From positions 1 to 64,000 of the forward strand of contig JBOFEZ010000094.1 in assembly GCA_051648365.1 (NCBI GenBank): a stretch of 64,000 bases of DNA, given 5' to 3'. The notes under the pieces were generated by a model, which ran no database searches, was not told the DNA's origin, and saw only the letters and a list, made by a program, of their open reading frames with translations. The position numbers were made by a program, and so were the translations under genes. This document shows, piece after piece, positions 40,652-50,134 of this stretch. Origin of the DNA: JAGNZR01 sp051648365. Its GTDB lineage: Bacteria; Fusobacteriota; Fusobacteriia; Fusobacteriales; Fusobacteriaceae. How positions within the stretch are numbered: the stretch's first letter is position 1; each line of letters starts with the position of its first letter.

Positions 40652-42676
40652 ATGATAAATAATAAAGAAATAGCAGAAGCGATGACTATAAAACTTACAG
40701 AAATGGATATTCCAAGAGCAATTCCAAAGTTCGATTCTAAATTGAGAAGAGCTCCTAAAAGAACTCTCACTCTAACTAAGGAAGAGATAAAGCTTGCTCT
40801 AAAAAATGCACTTAGATATATACCTGAGGAGTATCATGAAGAATTAGCTCCAGAGTTTTTGGATGAGCTTCAGGAACATGGAAGAATTTATGGATATAGA
40901 TTTAGGCCTGAGGGAAGGATTTGGGGAAAACCTGTTGAAGAGTATAAATCAAATTGTGTAGAGGGAGCAGCAGCCCAGGTTATGATAGATAATAATTTGG
41001 ATTTTGCCATAGCTCTTTATCCTTACGAGCTTGTAACTTATGGAGAAACAGGACAGGTATGTCAGAACTGGATGCAATATCTACTTATTAAAAAATATCT
41101 AGAAAATTTGACTCAAGATCAAACTCTCGTAGTATCATCAGGACATCCTGTAGGACTTTTCAAATCTACTCCTCATGCTCCGAGAATAATAATAACAAAT
41201 GGACTGATGATAGGATTGTTTGATGATCCTGATAATATGGCGAGAGCTACAGCCCTAGGAGTTGCAAATTATGGGCAGATGACAGCTGGTGGATGGATGT
41301 ATATAGGACCTCAAGGAATAGTCCACGGAACATATTCTACTATTCTAAATGCAGGAAGGCTTTTCTGTGGAGTTCCAGCAGAGGGAGATCTTGCCGGAAA
41401 ACTTTTTGTAACATCAGGACTTGGAGGAATGAGTGGAGCTCAAGGAAAAGCAACAGTCATTGCTAAAGGAGTCGGAATAATAGCCGAGGTAGATTTATCA
41501 AGAATTCACACAAGACTAGAGCAAGGATGGATAAATAAAATTGCAAAAACCCCGGAAGAAACATTCTTGATTGCAAAAGAAAAAACAGATGCAAGAGCAC
41601 CGTATGCTATAGCTTACCATGGTAATATAGTAGATCTGTTAGAATATGCGGCGCAAAAAAATATAAAAATAGATCTGCTATCAGATCAAACTTCCTGCCA
41701 TGCTGTATATGAAGGAGGATATTGTCCTGCGGGGATAACTTTTGAAGAAAGAACGAAACTTTTGGCTACAGATAGAGAAAAATTTAGAAAACTCGTGGAT
41801 GAAACTTTAAGAAGGCACTATGAAGTTATTAAAAAACTTACTAAAGCAGGAACATATTTCTTTGACTATGGGAATAGTTTCTTAAAATCTATATATGATG
41901 TCGGAATTATGGAAATATCTAAAAATGGAATAAATGATAAGGATGGTTTTATATTCCCGTCATACGTGGAAGATATATTGGGACCTGAACTTTTCGATTA
42001 CGGATATGGACCTTTCAGATGGGTGTGTTTGAGCGGAAAACATGAAGACCTTTTGAAAACAGATGCAGCAGCTCTAAGTCTTGTAGATCCTACGAGAAGG
42101 TATCAAGACAGAGATAACTATCAATGGATAAAAGATGCAGATAAGAATGGGCTTGTAGTAGGAACTCAGGCTAGAATTTTTTATCAAGATGCTATGAGTA
42201 GGACTAATATCGCAATAAAATTCAATGATATGGTAAGAAGGGGAGAAATTGGTCCGGTAATGCTTGGACGTGACCATCATGATGTATCGGGAACAGATTC
42301 TCCATTCAGAGAAACATCTAATATTAAAGATGGAAGTAATGTCATGGCGGAGATGGCAACTCACTGTTTTGTAGGAAATGCAGCACGTGGTATGAGTATG
42401 ATAGCTCTTCATAACGGTGGAGGAGTAGGTATCGGTAAATCTATAAACGGAGGATTCGGCATGGTTCTGGACGGAAGCCATAGAGTAGATGAGATTTTAA
42501 GAACAGCTATGCCGTGGGATGTTATGGGAGGAGTAGCTAGACGTGCTTGGGCAAGAAACAATAACTCTATCGAGACAGTTATAGAATATAATAGGAATAA
42601 TGAAGGGCAGGATCATATTACCCTTCCGTATATAGCAGAAGAAGCATTGATTTCAAAGTTAGTAGATAAAATTTAA
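40652..42676 (+). CDS. hutU: Urocanate hydratase
   Basis: 674 residues from the ATG at 40652, with GGAGGG at 4 nt; the TTG at 40640 is inside the Shine-Dalgarno region and rejected. It converts urocanate to imidazolone propionate using a bound NAD+. Family marks: GQVCQNWMQYLL near 131-142, SGLGGMSGAQGKA near 252-264 for NAD binding, and a Cys-containing DQTSCHAVYEGGYCPAG near 346-362. The length is about 100 residues above the E. coli-type HutU, as in the Firmicutes/Fusobacteria form. 14 nt before ftcD. Confidence 0.95.
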   Translation: MINNKEIAEAMTIKLTEMDIPRAIPKFDSKLRRAPKRTLTLTKEEIKLALKNALRYIPEEYHEELAPEFLDELQEHGRIYGYRFRPEGRIWGKPVEEYKSNCVEGAAAQVMIDNNLDFAIALYPYELVTYGETGQVCQNWMQYLLIKKYLENLTQDQTLVVSSGHPVGLFKSTPHAPRIIITNGLMIGLFDDPDNMARATALGVANYGQMTAGGWMYIGPQGIVHGTYSTILNAGRLFCGVPAEGDLAGKLFVTSGLGGMSGAQGKATVIAKGVGIIAEVDLSRIHTRLEQGWINKIAKTPEETFLIAKEKTDARAPYAIAYHGNIVDLLEYAAQKNIKIDLLSDQTSCHAVYEGGYCPAGITFEERTKLLATDREKFRKLVDETLRRHYEVIKKLTKAGTYFFDYGNSFLKSIYDVGIMEISKNGINDKDGFIFPSYVEDILGPELFDYGYGPFRWVCLSGKHEDLLKTDAAALSLVDPTRRYQDRDNYQWIKDADKNGLVVGTQARIFYQDAMSRTNIAIKFNDMVRRGEIGPVMLGRDHHDVSGTDSPFRETSNIKDGSNVMAEMATHCFVGNAARGMSMIALHNGGGVGIGKSINGGFGMVLDGSHRVDEILRTAMPWDVMGGVARRAWARNNNSIETVIEYNRNNEGQDHITLPYIAEEALISKLVDKI

Positions 42677-42689
42677 TTTAGGAGGAGTC

Positions 42690-43589
42690 ATGGGGAAAGT
42701 TGTACAGTGTGTTCCTAACTTTAGTGAAGGAACAGATTTAGGAAAAATAGCTAAGATAGAAGCAGTTTTTAAAGGGAGAAGAGGAGTCACTCTTATGGGC
42801 TGTGAACCTGATAAAGATTATAACAGGACGGTAATAACTATTCTAGGAGAGCCTGAAGCTGTGGCAGAAGCTGTGATAGAAGCAATAGGAGTTGCCACAG
42901 AAATTATAGATATGAGAGTTCAGAAAGGTGAGCACCCAAGAATGGGAGCGACAGATGTGGTGCCTTTTATACCTATCAAGGATATGGGTATGGATGAGTG
43001 TGTAGAACTTTCTAAAAAAGTGGCACAAGAGGTAAATCGTAGATACGGAATTCCTATTTTTTTATATGAAAACTCAGCTTCAGCACCTAACAGATTTTCT
43101 CTTCCAGATATAAGAAAGGGACAATTTGAAGGTATGTCTGAAAAAATTCTTCTTCCGGAGTGGGGGCCTGACTATGGAGATAGAAAAATTCATCCAACTG
43201 CAGGAGTTACTGCTATAGGTGGAAGAATGCCTCTTATAGCTTATAATATAAATTTAGATACTCAAAATGTGGAGATAGCTAAAAAAATAGCTGCAGCTAT
43301 AAGATACTCAAGCGGAGGTTTCAGATTTATTCAAGCAGGACCTGCTGAAATAAAAGAAAAAGGTTTTGTTCAGGTAACGATGAATATAAAAGATTACAAG
43401 AAAAATCCGATATACAGAGTTTTTGAAACTGTAAAAATGGAAGCTAGAAGATATGGTGTGAATATAATCGGAAGTGAAATAATAGGAGCTCTGCCTATGG
43501 ATGCAGTAGCAGAATCACTAGAATATTATTTAGGACTAGATCATGGGACTACTGTGGATAAGGTAATTGAGACTGAACTTTTAAAATAA
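42690..43589 (+). CDS. ftcD: Glutamate formimidoyltransferase (stand-alone)
   Basis: 299 residues, the transferase half only. It moves the formimino group from formiminoglutamate to tetrahydrofolate, releasing glutamate. CVPNFSEGTD near 7-16 with the conserved Asn-Phe-Ser-Glu-Gly, GEHPRMGATDVVPFIP near 80-95 with the catalytic His, and an RKGQFEG stretch near 135. The mammalian enzyme fuses this to a cyclodeaminase; here the cyclodeaminase is separate at 44876. AGGAGG precedes the ATG. Confidence 0.94.
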   Translation: MGKVVQCVPNFSEGTDLGKIAKIEAVFKGRRGVTLMGCEPDKDYNRTVITILGEPEAVAEAVIEAIGVATEIIDMRVQKGEHPRMGATDVVPFIPIKDMGMDECVELSKKVAQEVNRRYGIPIFLYENSASAPNRFSLPDIRKGQFEGMSEKILLPEWGPDYGDRKIHPTAGVTAIGGRMPLIAYNINLDTQNVEIAKKIAAAIRYSSGGFRFIQAGPAEIKEKGFVQVTMNIKDYKKNPIYRVFETVKMEARRYGVNIIGSEIIGALPMDAVAESLEYYLGLDHGTTVDKVIETELLK

Positions 43590-43606
43590 AGGGGAATTTT
43601 AAAAAT

Positions 43607-44866
43607 ATGAAAGCAAACCTTGTTATTGAGAATATAGGACAGATTGTCACAGGGAGAGGAGGGACCCCTCTCTGCGGTGAGCATATGAAAAATATAGATG
43701 TTTTGAGAAACTGCTATATAGTTATAAGTGAAGATATGATAATAGCTGTGGGTGAAGGAGAGTGTCCGGACGAATACCTAGGAGAGAGTACGTTAAGAAG
43801 AGATGCCGGTGGAAAACTTGTGACACCAGGTTTTATAGACTGTCATACCCATCTTATCCATGGTGGTTCACGTGAAAATGAATTTCAGATGAAACTAGAC
43901 GGAGTTCCCTATCTAGATATTCTTGCAAGGGGAGGAGGTATTCTCAGTAGTGTAAGAGCTACTAGAAGTGCCAGTTTCAAAGAGTTGAAAGATAAAGCTA
44001 GAGCCAGTCTGGATAGGATGCTACTTTTGGGGGTTACCACCGTGGAAGCAAAGAGTGGATATGGTTTGGATTTTGCAACAGAAATAAAACAGCTTGAAGT
44101 TGCAAGATTTCTGAATCAGAATCATCCTATAGACATAGTTTCAACCTATATGGGTGCTCATGCCATTCCAGAAGAATTTCAAGGAAAAAATGAAGAGTAT
44201 GTAGAATTTGTAATAAAAGTGATGCAAATTATAAAAGAAAATAATCTAGCAGAATTTTGTGATATATTTTGTGAGAATAATATATTTTCTGTAGAGATGA
44301 GCAGAAAAATACTCCTAGCCGCAAAAAAAATTGGTTATGATTTAAGAATTCATGCAGATGAGATAGTGTGTCTAGGAGGAGCAGAGCTAGCAGGAGAGAT
44401 AGGGACCAGGACAGCTGAGCATCTTTTGGCTGCCAGTGATGAAGGGCTTAAGAGTATGGTGAAAAGTGGAGTGACTTCTGTTCTCCTTCCCGGCACATCT
44501 TTTAATTTGGGGAAAAATTATGCCCCAGCTCGGAAAATAATTGAATATGGAGGGGCTGTGGCTATAGCCACGGATTACAATCCTGGCTCATGTCCTACGG
44601 AAAATCTTCAGTTAATTATGCAGATAGCTGCATCTCAGATGAGGCTATCCCCAAAAGAAATACTTGCAGCTGTAACTCTGAATGCTGCTTGGGCTGTAAA
44701 TAGATCTCTTTCAGTGGGAACTATTGAAGTCGGAAAAAAAGCTGATATCAATATATTCAACTCCAATAATTTAGATTTTATAATCTATCATTTTGGAATT
44801 AATTTTATAGACTCGGTTTATAAAAATGGTAGACTGGTAGTGAAAAATCAGCAGTTATGTTATTAG
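43607..44866 (+). CDS. hutI: Imidazolonepropionase
   Basis: 419 residues, amidohydrolase superfamily. It opens imidazolone propionate to formiminoglutamate. Metal ligands in DCHTHLIHGG near 81-90, a His in MGAHAIPEEF near 184, RIHADEI near 248, and the catalytic Asp in ATDYNPGS near 322. The order hutH-hutU-ftcD-hutI places it after the transferase although it acts before it. Confidence 0.95.
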   Translation: MKANLVIENIGQIVTGRGGTPLCGEHMKNIDVLRNCYIVISEDMIIAVGEGECPDEYLGESTLRRDAGGKLVTPGFIDCHTHLIHGGSRENEFQMKLDGVPYLDILARGGGILSSVRATRSASFKELKDKARASLDRMLLLGVTTVEAKSGYGLDFATEIKQLEVARFLNQNHPIDIVSTYMGAHAIPEEFQGKNEEYVEFVIKVMQIIKENNLAEFCDIFCENNIFSVEMSRKILLAAKKIGYDLRIHADEIVCLGGAELAGEIGTRTAEHLLAASDEGLKSMVKSGVTSVLLPGTSFNLGKNYAPARKIIEYGGAVAIATDYNPGSCPTENLQLIMQIAASQMRLSPKEILAAVTLNAAWAVNRSLSVGTIEVGKKADINIFNSNNLDFIIYHFGINFIDSVYKNGRLVVKNQQLCY

Positions 44867-44875
44867 GAGGAAGTT

Positions 44876-45514
44876 ATGAAATTAATAGAATTAACTATAA
44901 ATGAATTTCTAAGTGAGGTAGATTCTCCATCACCTGCTCCAGGAGGAGGCTCAGTTTCGGCACTTGCTTCAGCTTTGGGTGTATCACTTATAAGAATGGT
45001 TGGACATCTCAGTTTTGGGAAGAAAAAATTTGAAGGATTAGATGAAGGGATAAAAATGGAGTTTAAGAGACGTTTCGATGAACTTCAAGGAATAGAAGAA
45101 GAGCTTAAGAATTTGATTGATAAGGACACTGAAAGTTTTAAGTTGTTTATGGCGGCTATGAAAATGCCCAAAGAAACTGATGAGGAAAAAAAAATTAGAA
45201 GTGTGGCAATGCAAGATGCTACAAAAAATGCCATAGAGACACCTCTCAGAATAGCTCAGCTTTCAAGTGATGTTTTGCATCTGCTGGATTATTTTGTAAC
45301 TTATGGAAACAAAAATGCGATAAGTGATGTTGGTGTAGCAACAACTCTACTATACTCGGGTTTAGAAGGCGCTGTGATGAATGTTCGAATAAATCTTCCT
45401 AGTCTTTCGGATGAGATGTTGAAAGCTGATTTAGAAAGAAAATCTTTTGAACTGAAAAAGAGAGCAAAGATAATAAAATCAGGACTTTTGGAAGAGGTAT
45501 ATAACTTTCTTTAG
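44876..45514 (+). CDS. fchA: Formimidoyltetrahydrofolate cyclodeaminase
   Basis: 212 residues. SPAPGGGSVSALASALG near 19-35 is the substrate-binding signature of the FTCD cyclodeaminase domain, and DTESFKLFMAAMKMPK near 83-98 and SDVGVATTLLYSGLEGA near 155-171 follow. It deaminates 5-formimino-THF to 5,10-methenyl-THF. With ftcD and fhs it passes the histidine-derived carbon to formate. AGGAGG precedes the ATG at 9 nt from hutI. Confidence 0.93.
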   Translation: MKLIELTINEFLSEVDSPSPAPGGGSVSALASALGVSLIRMVGHLSFGKKKFEGLDEGIKMEFKRRFDELQGIEEELKNLIDKDTESFKLFMAAMKMPKETDEEKKIRSVAMQDATKNAIETPLRIAQLSSDVLHLLDYFVTYGNKNAISDVGVATTLLYSGLEGAVMNVRINLPSLSDEMLKADLERKSFELKKRAKIIKSGLLEEVYNFL

Positions 45515-45516
45515 GA

Positions 45517-45545
45517 TTGACAAAACTTTGGGAAACTGGTTTAAT
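45517..45545 (+). promoter_or_regulatory. Internal promoter before fhs
   Basis: Perfect TTGACA (45517-45522) and TTTAAT (45540-45545) at 17 bp with an extended TGG. fhs can thus be made without the hut genes. Confidence 0.65.
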
Positions 45546-45593
45546 ATTAAAAATATTCTAAAGAATATAACGAAATAGTGAAGGGTGGAAAAT

Positions 45594-47258
45594 ATGAAAT
45601 CTGATATTCAAATAGCACAGGAGGCAAAGTTACTTCCAATCATAGAAATTGCTAAAAAAATCGGTATCGAGGAAGAAGATTTTGAGAATTACGGAAAATA
45701 TAAGGCAAAACTTAATTTATCAATATTAAAAAAAAATCAAAATAAAAAAGACGGAAAATTAATACTGGTAACTGCCATAACACCAACTCCAGCAGGAGAG
45801 GGAAAATCTACAGTTACAGTTGGACTTACTCAAGCACTGAATAAGCTTGGGAAAAATTCCATAGCAGCTCTTCGTGAACCATCTCTAGGTCCTGTTTTTG
45901 GAATGAAAGGTGGAGCAGCCGGAGGAGGGTATGCGCAGGTAGTTCCTATGGAAGAGATAAATCTTCATTTTAACGGAGATTTTCACGCTATAGGAGTGGC
46001 ACATAACCTTGTATCTGCATGTATAGATAATCATATAAAACATGGAAACCACTTGAATATTGATATTACGAAAATAACATGGAAGAGAGTTGTAGATATG
46101 AATGACAGATCTCTTCGTGACATAGTTATAGGATTGGGAGGAAAAGAGAATGGATCGCCACGTCAGGATTCTTTTCAGATAACTGTAGCTTCTGAGATAA
46201 TGGCTACTCTATGTCTTTCAAACTCATTGATAGAGCTTAAAGAAAAAATTGGAGAGATGATATTCGCATATAACAATATAGCAGAACCTCTGAAGATAAA
46301 AGATCTTAAAATTCAAGGAGCTGTAACAGCTCTTTTGAAAGAGGCGATAAGACCTAATCTTGTACAGACTCTTGAAAACACACCAGTTATAATTCACGGT
46401 GGTCCTTTTGCCAATATAGCTCATGGATGTAACTCTATTCTTGCTACAAAAATGGCACTTAAACTTTCAGATTACACAGTGACAGAAGCTGGATTTGCTG
46501 CTGATTTAGGTGCAGAAAAATTTTTGGATATTAAATGCAGAAAAGGAGGATTAAATCCTAATTGTGTAGTAATAGTTGCTACAGTGAGAGCTCTTAAGCA
46601 TCATGGTGGATTAAAAGATCTCAATCAGAAAAATTTAGATGCTCTGAAAAAAGGAATGGAAAATCTAGATAAGCATATAGAAAATCTTCATAAGTTTGGA
46701 CTTCCGGTAGTAGTTGCTATGAATAGATTTCTAGGGGATACAGAAGCTGAGCTCAATTTGATAAGAAACCACTGTGAATCTATGGGAGCTAAAGTTGCTC
46801 TTTGTGATGTTTGGGCAAAAGGTGGTGAAGGAGGAAAAGAAGTTGCAAATCTAGTTCTTGAAGCCATTGAAAAAAATGAAGATAACTACAGACCTTTATA
46901 TGAGCTGGAGCTTCCTATAAAAGAGAAAATAGAAAAAATTTCTAAAGAAATCTATGGTGCAGATGGAGTTACATTCTCTGTAAAAGCTAGAAAAATGATG
47001 GAAAAACTTACTGAACTTGGATATGGAAATCTTCCTATCTGTATGTCTAAGACCCAAAAATCTATATCGGATAATGCGACACTTCTTGGAAGACCAAGAA
47101 ATTTTACGGTCCATATAGATGAGATAAAAATAGCAGCAGGAGCAGGATTTATAATAGCTATGGCAGGTGGAATAATAGACATGCCTGGATTACCAAAAAT
47201 CCCTGCAGCAGAACTTATTGATATTGATGAAAATGGAGTAATTTCAGGATTGTTTTAA
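45594..47258 (+). CDS. fhs: Formate-tetrahydrofolate ligase
   Basis: 554 residues from the ATG at 45594, with AAGGGTGG before it; a GTG three codons upstream overlaps that site. ATP site TPTPAGEGKSTVTVGL near 60-75, REPSLGPVFGMKGGAAGGGY near 95-114, and a HFNGDFHAI block. Normally it makes 10-formyl-THF from formate; run backwards it yields ATP and formate, the likely use after histidine breakdown in a fermenter. It also supplies purine synthesis. Confidence 0.96.
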   Translation: MKSDIQIAQEAKLLPIIEIAKKIGIEEEDFENYGKYKAKLNLSILKKNQNKKDGKLILVTAITPTPAGEGKSTVTVGLTQALNKLGKNSIAALREPSLGPVFGMKGGAAGGGYAQVVPMEEINLHFNGDFHAIGVAHNLVSACIDNHIKHGNHLNIDITKITWKRVVDMNDRSLRDIVIGLGGKENGSPRQDSFQITVASEIMATLCLSNSLIELKEKIGEMIFAYNNIAEPLKIKDLKIQGAVTALLKEAIRPNLVQTLENTPVIIHGGPFANIAHGCNSILATKMALKLSDYTVTEAGFAADLGAEKFLDIKCRKGGLNPNCVVIVATVRALKHHGGLKDLNQKNLDALKKGMENLDKHIENLHKFGLPVVVAMNRFLGDTEAELNLIRNHCESMGAKVALCDVWAKGGEGGKEVANLVLEAIEKNEDNYRPLYELELPIKEKIEKISKEIYGADGVTFSVKARKMMEKLTELGYGNLPICMSKTQKSISDNATLLGRPRNFTVHIDEIKIAAGAGFIIAMAGGIIDMPGLPKIPAAELIDIDENGVISGLF

Positions 47259-47300
47259 AAAAAAATCCCCTCGGGTTATTAGGCTGAGGGGATTTTTTTT
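47258..47300. terminator. Bidirectional terminator of fhs and the GlsB-like gene
   Basis: Eight A, TCCCCTC stem, 13-nt loop, GAGGGGA, eight T. It terminates both strands. Confidence 0.92.
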
Positions 47301-47547
47301 ATTTTTTAAATTTTTTGTAGAGAAAAAGTACAATAAAGGCCCCGGCTGTAGCTGTGGCAATACTACCAAAATTAAGACCTTGAACAGAACCAAATCCTAT
47401 CAGTCCACCTAGAAAACCTCCCACAAGAGCTCCGACAATACCTAATCCCATAGTGACAAAAAATCCTCCGCCATCTTTACCAGGCATAATAAGTTTAGCT
47501 AAAGCACCAGCTATGAGTCCTAATACAATCCAAGATAAAAATCCCAT
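47299..47547 (-). CDS. GlsB/YeaQ/YmgE-family small membrane protein
   Basis: 82 residues, three Gly-rich hydrophobic helices: LGLIAGALAKLIMPG near 8-22, LGIVGALVGGFLGG near 35-48, and GSIATATAGAFIVLFLY near 62-78. This is the typical pattern of the transglycosylase-associated/GlsB family, small inner-membrane proteins linked to stress. Function unproven. AGGAGG precedes the ATG. Confidence 0.9.
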   Translation of the reverse strand: MGFLSWIVLGLIAGALAKLIMPGKDGGGFFVTMGLGIVGALVGGFLGGLIGFGSVQGLNFGSIATATAGAFIVLFLYKKFKK

Positions 47548-47639
47548 TTTTTTCCTCCTTATTAATATAATTACTCTAAAATAATATTCTGTGGAGCCAA
47601 GAATTATCTTTTTATTTTTTAAAAAAGATTTTTAAAATA

Positions 47640-47670
47640 AAAAAACCGGAAAGAAAATTTTCTTTCCGGT
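47640..47670 (-). terminator. Terminator of the AbgT gene
   Basis: Perfect palindrome ACCGGAAAGAAAA with its complement (47645-47670), followed on the minus strand by T-rich sequence. Confidence 0.85.
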
Positions 47671-47677
47671 CAGATAA

Positions 47678-49285
47678 TTACATAAACATTTGAACCCCTG
47701 GTCCGATTGGTAATCCAGTGTAAGACCAGATAACGAACATAAGTGACCATGAAATTAAGAACAGTATTGAGTATGGAAGCATCATAGCTATAATAGTTCC
47801 AACTCCCATATCATCATCTTTTTCAGCATACTTAGAAGCAAATCCAACTATGATTGGGAAGTAAGTCATTAGAGGAGAAATTATATTTGTAGTAGAATCT
47901 CCAATTCTATAAGCAAGCTGAGTATATTCTGGAGTCATTCCTAATTCTGCGAACATTGGAATGAAAACTGGAGAAAGCATTAGCCATTTAGAAGAAGCTC
48001 CTCCGATGAAAAGGTTAACAAAAGCAGTAAGGAATATTAGACCAACTGCAGCCCAGATTCCAGAAATACCTAAACTCTTTAAAATTTCAGCAAGGTTAAC
48101 AGCGATTACGATACCGATATTAGATTTGTTAAATACATATACGAACTGTGCTGACATAAATATGATAACAAGAACTGGTCCACATGATGACATAGCCTTG
48201 TTAAGAGACTTGATAACATCTTTATGAGAAGTTACAGTTTTAGCAGCTATACCGTAGAATAGTCCAGGTATAAAGAAAGCAAGCATTAGTATAAATACGA
48301 TTGATTCTCCGAAGAAAGGCTTTAGTAATTCCATAACTTCAGGCTGTCTTCCGTTAGCTTTAACAAAAGCTGCGATTTGGTCAGGAGTAAGTTTAAGTAT
48401 AGCATTCTCAGGAAGTACCATTAAACAAACAATAACAATAAATATTAGGAAAGAGATTAAAGCAGTTCTAAGTCCTTTTTTCTCAAGATCTGTAAGTTGT
48501 GAGTGAGAATCTCCCTCTAACTTAGGACCTTTATATTCTCCAAGTCTTGGTTCAACAATTTTATCTGTGATGAAAGCACCAAGGATAGTTATTAGGAATG
48601 TTGAAACGAACATGAAATAAAAGTTTGCAGTTGGATCAACACTGTATCCAGGTAGTGATATCTGTGCAGCAGTAGTAGTTATTCCTCCAAGTAGTGGATC
48701 TGTACTTCCGATTAAAAGGTTTGCAGAGAATCCACCAGATACTCCAGCAAAAGTAGCAGCAATACCAGCTAAAGGATGTCTACCGAAAGAAAGAAATATT
48801 ACAGCACCAAGAGGTATAAGAACAACGTATCCAGCATCAGAAGCAACGTTTGACATAACTCCAGCAAAAACAGCTATGGCAGAAACCATTGATTTTGGAG
48901 TAGAAAGAACCAGCTTCTTTATACTCGCTGACATAAGTCCAGTACCTTCAGCAAGACCTACACCTAGCATAGCAACAACTATTGATCCTAGGGCAGCGTG
49001 ATTAGTAAAGTTTTTTATAGCAGTGGTAAAAACACCGTTTATTCCACTTGCAGTTAAAAGATCTTGAACTGTTGTAGTCTTTGTTATAACTTGATTTGTA
49101 GCTCTTGAAATTTCATTGTAGCTAACAGAGATACCCATTTTAGCTAAAACGAATGAAAGTCCCATAGTTACTACGAAAAAACCAAAGAACATAGCAACCG
49201 GGTGTGGTAGTTTGTTTCCAACAACTTCAACGAAGTTTAGAAACTTCTCAAAAGCAGTTTGCTTTTGTTGTTTAACATTTGACAT
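47678..49285 (-). CDS. AbgT-family transporter (p-aminobenzoyl-glutamate or antifolate exporter type)
   Basis: 535 residues from the ATG at 49285, with GGGAGG at 8 nt upstream. About 11-13 membrane helices. The family marks include HPVAMFFGFFVVTMGLSF near 30-47, NVASDAGYVVLIPLGA near 150-165, FSANLLIGSTDPLLGG near 191-206, and SPLMTYFPIIVGFA near 476. Family members import p-aminobenzoyl-glutamate or export sulfonamides; this one fits the folate traffic of the neighbouring operon. Substrate not proven. Confidence 0.9.
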   Translation of the reverse strand: MSNVKQQKQTAFEKFLNFVEVVGNKLPHPVAMFFGFFVVTMGLSFVLAKMGISVSYNEISRATNQVITKTTTVQDLLTASGINGVFTTAIKNFTNHAALGSIVVAMLGVGLAEGTGLMSASIKKLVLSTPKSMVSAIAVFAGVMSNVASDAGYVVLIPLGAVIFLSFGRHPLAGIAATFAGVSGGFSANLLIGSTDPLLGGITTTAAQISLPGYSVDPTANFYFMFVSTFLITILGAFITDKIVEPRLGEYKGPKLEGDSHSQLTDLEKKGLRTALISFLIFIVIVCLMVLPENAILKLTPDQIAAFVKANGRQPEVMELLKPFFGESIVFILMLAFFIPGLFYGIAAKTVTSHKDVIKSLNKAMSSCGPVLVIIFMSAQFVYVFNKSNIGIVIAVNLAEILKSLGISGIWAAVGLIFLTAFVNLFIGGASSKWLMLSPVFIPMFAELGMTPEYTQLAYRIGDSTTNIISPLMTYFPIIVGFASKYAEKDDDMGVGTIIAMMLPYSILFLISWSLMFVIWSYTGLPIGPGVQMFM

Positions 49286-49399
49286 GATAAAGCCTCCCAT
49301 TGAATAAAAAATATATAGAATTTGATTGTAGCGTATTCTGAATTAAAAGTCAAGTTAAAATGTTGCAAAGTCGGAACAAATGTCATATAAATTTCACAA

Positions 49400-49954
49400 T
49401 TAAAACTTAAAAAGTGTTGGAAATATAGCCAGTAAAGTAAAAATAAAAATTATAAAAAGTCTAAAAGATAAGATTTTCAAATTATAATTTTTGAATTGTT
49501 GAAAAAGAGGTATTCTTTCATTTATTATAGAAAAAAAAGCGGATAGCAGAGCTAGAAAAGCCCCTCCTATAAAACAATAAATATCAGTTAAATCAAAAGT
49601 GCCAACTAAACTTCCGTGTCCTCCGAATCTCATTTGGAAAAATTCAAAAACAACCATAAAAATTGTAATTACTCCAAAAAATAGAGAATCCCAAATAAAA
49701 AATCTACTTCTGTAAAGAAAAGCTATTCCGAAAGAATAAATCCAAAGTCCATCAGGAAGAGAGTATATAACCCAGTTAGGTATAGCTTTTCTATATCGCC
49801 ATAGAATAATACGATATTCTCGAATGTCTTCATCTACATTCAAAATGTGAAAAAAATTATAATAGAAAAGGTTTTTGCTACGGAAGAAAATATATATGAA
49901 AATACCAAGCAAAAGAGGGATGATTATTAAAAAAGCTTTTTTTCTGTTTATCAT
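49400..49954 (-). CDS. Membrane protein, unknown (VanZ-like topology)
   Basis: 184 residues from the ATG at 49954; GGAG precedes it, and earlier in-frame starts lack a binding site. Five to six hydrophobic helices. Between them are WVIYSLPDGLWIYSF near 60-74 and a GTFDLTDIYCF near 118-128, which resemble the acid-polar loops of VanZ-like proteins without matching them well. I cannot assign a function. It stands alone, upstream of the TetR gene and divergent from it. Confidence 0.6.
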   Translation of the reverse strand: MINRKKAFLIIIPLLLGIFIYIFFRSKNLFYYNFFHILNVDEDIREYRIILWRYRKAIPNWVIYSLPDGLWIYSFGIAFLYRSRFFIWDSLFFGVITIFMVVFEFFQMRFGGHGSLVGTFDLTDIYCFIGGAFLALLSAFFSIINERIPLFQQFKNYNLKILSFRLFIIFIFTLLAIFPTLFKF

Positions 49955-50055
49955 TATTTTTCTCACTCCTTTTTGATGATAATATAAGTAACAGGAATAT
50001 TTTATAAAATATTGTATCATTAAAGAAAGAAAAAGTAAATTAAAGAGCTATTTTA

Positions 50056-50084
50056 TTGACAAAAGAGAATTATTCATATATAAT
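50056..50084 (+). promoter_or_regulatory. Promoter of the TetR-RND operon
   Basis: Perfect TTGACA (50056-50061) and perfect TATAAT (50079-50084) with 17 bp between. Confidence 0.9.
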
Positions 50085-50100
50085 TTAGTTTCAGTTGTTG

Positions 50101-50114
50101 TGACTGATTAGTCA
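50101..50114. promoter_or_regulatory. Probable TetR operator
   Basis: Perfect inverted repeat TGACT-GATT-AGTCA, placed just after the expected transcription start and 20 nt before the TetR start codon. The position fits autorepression. Confidence 0.65.
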
Positions 50115-50134
50115 AAATGATTTTGGAGGTGTTT

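Noticed and set aside
42074..42481. 135-codon minus-strand frame inside hutU
   Set aside because: Shadow of hutU; no ribosome site or promoter.
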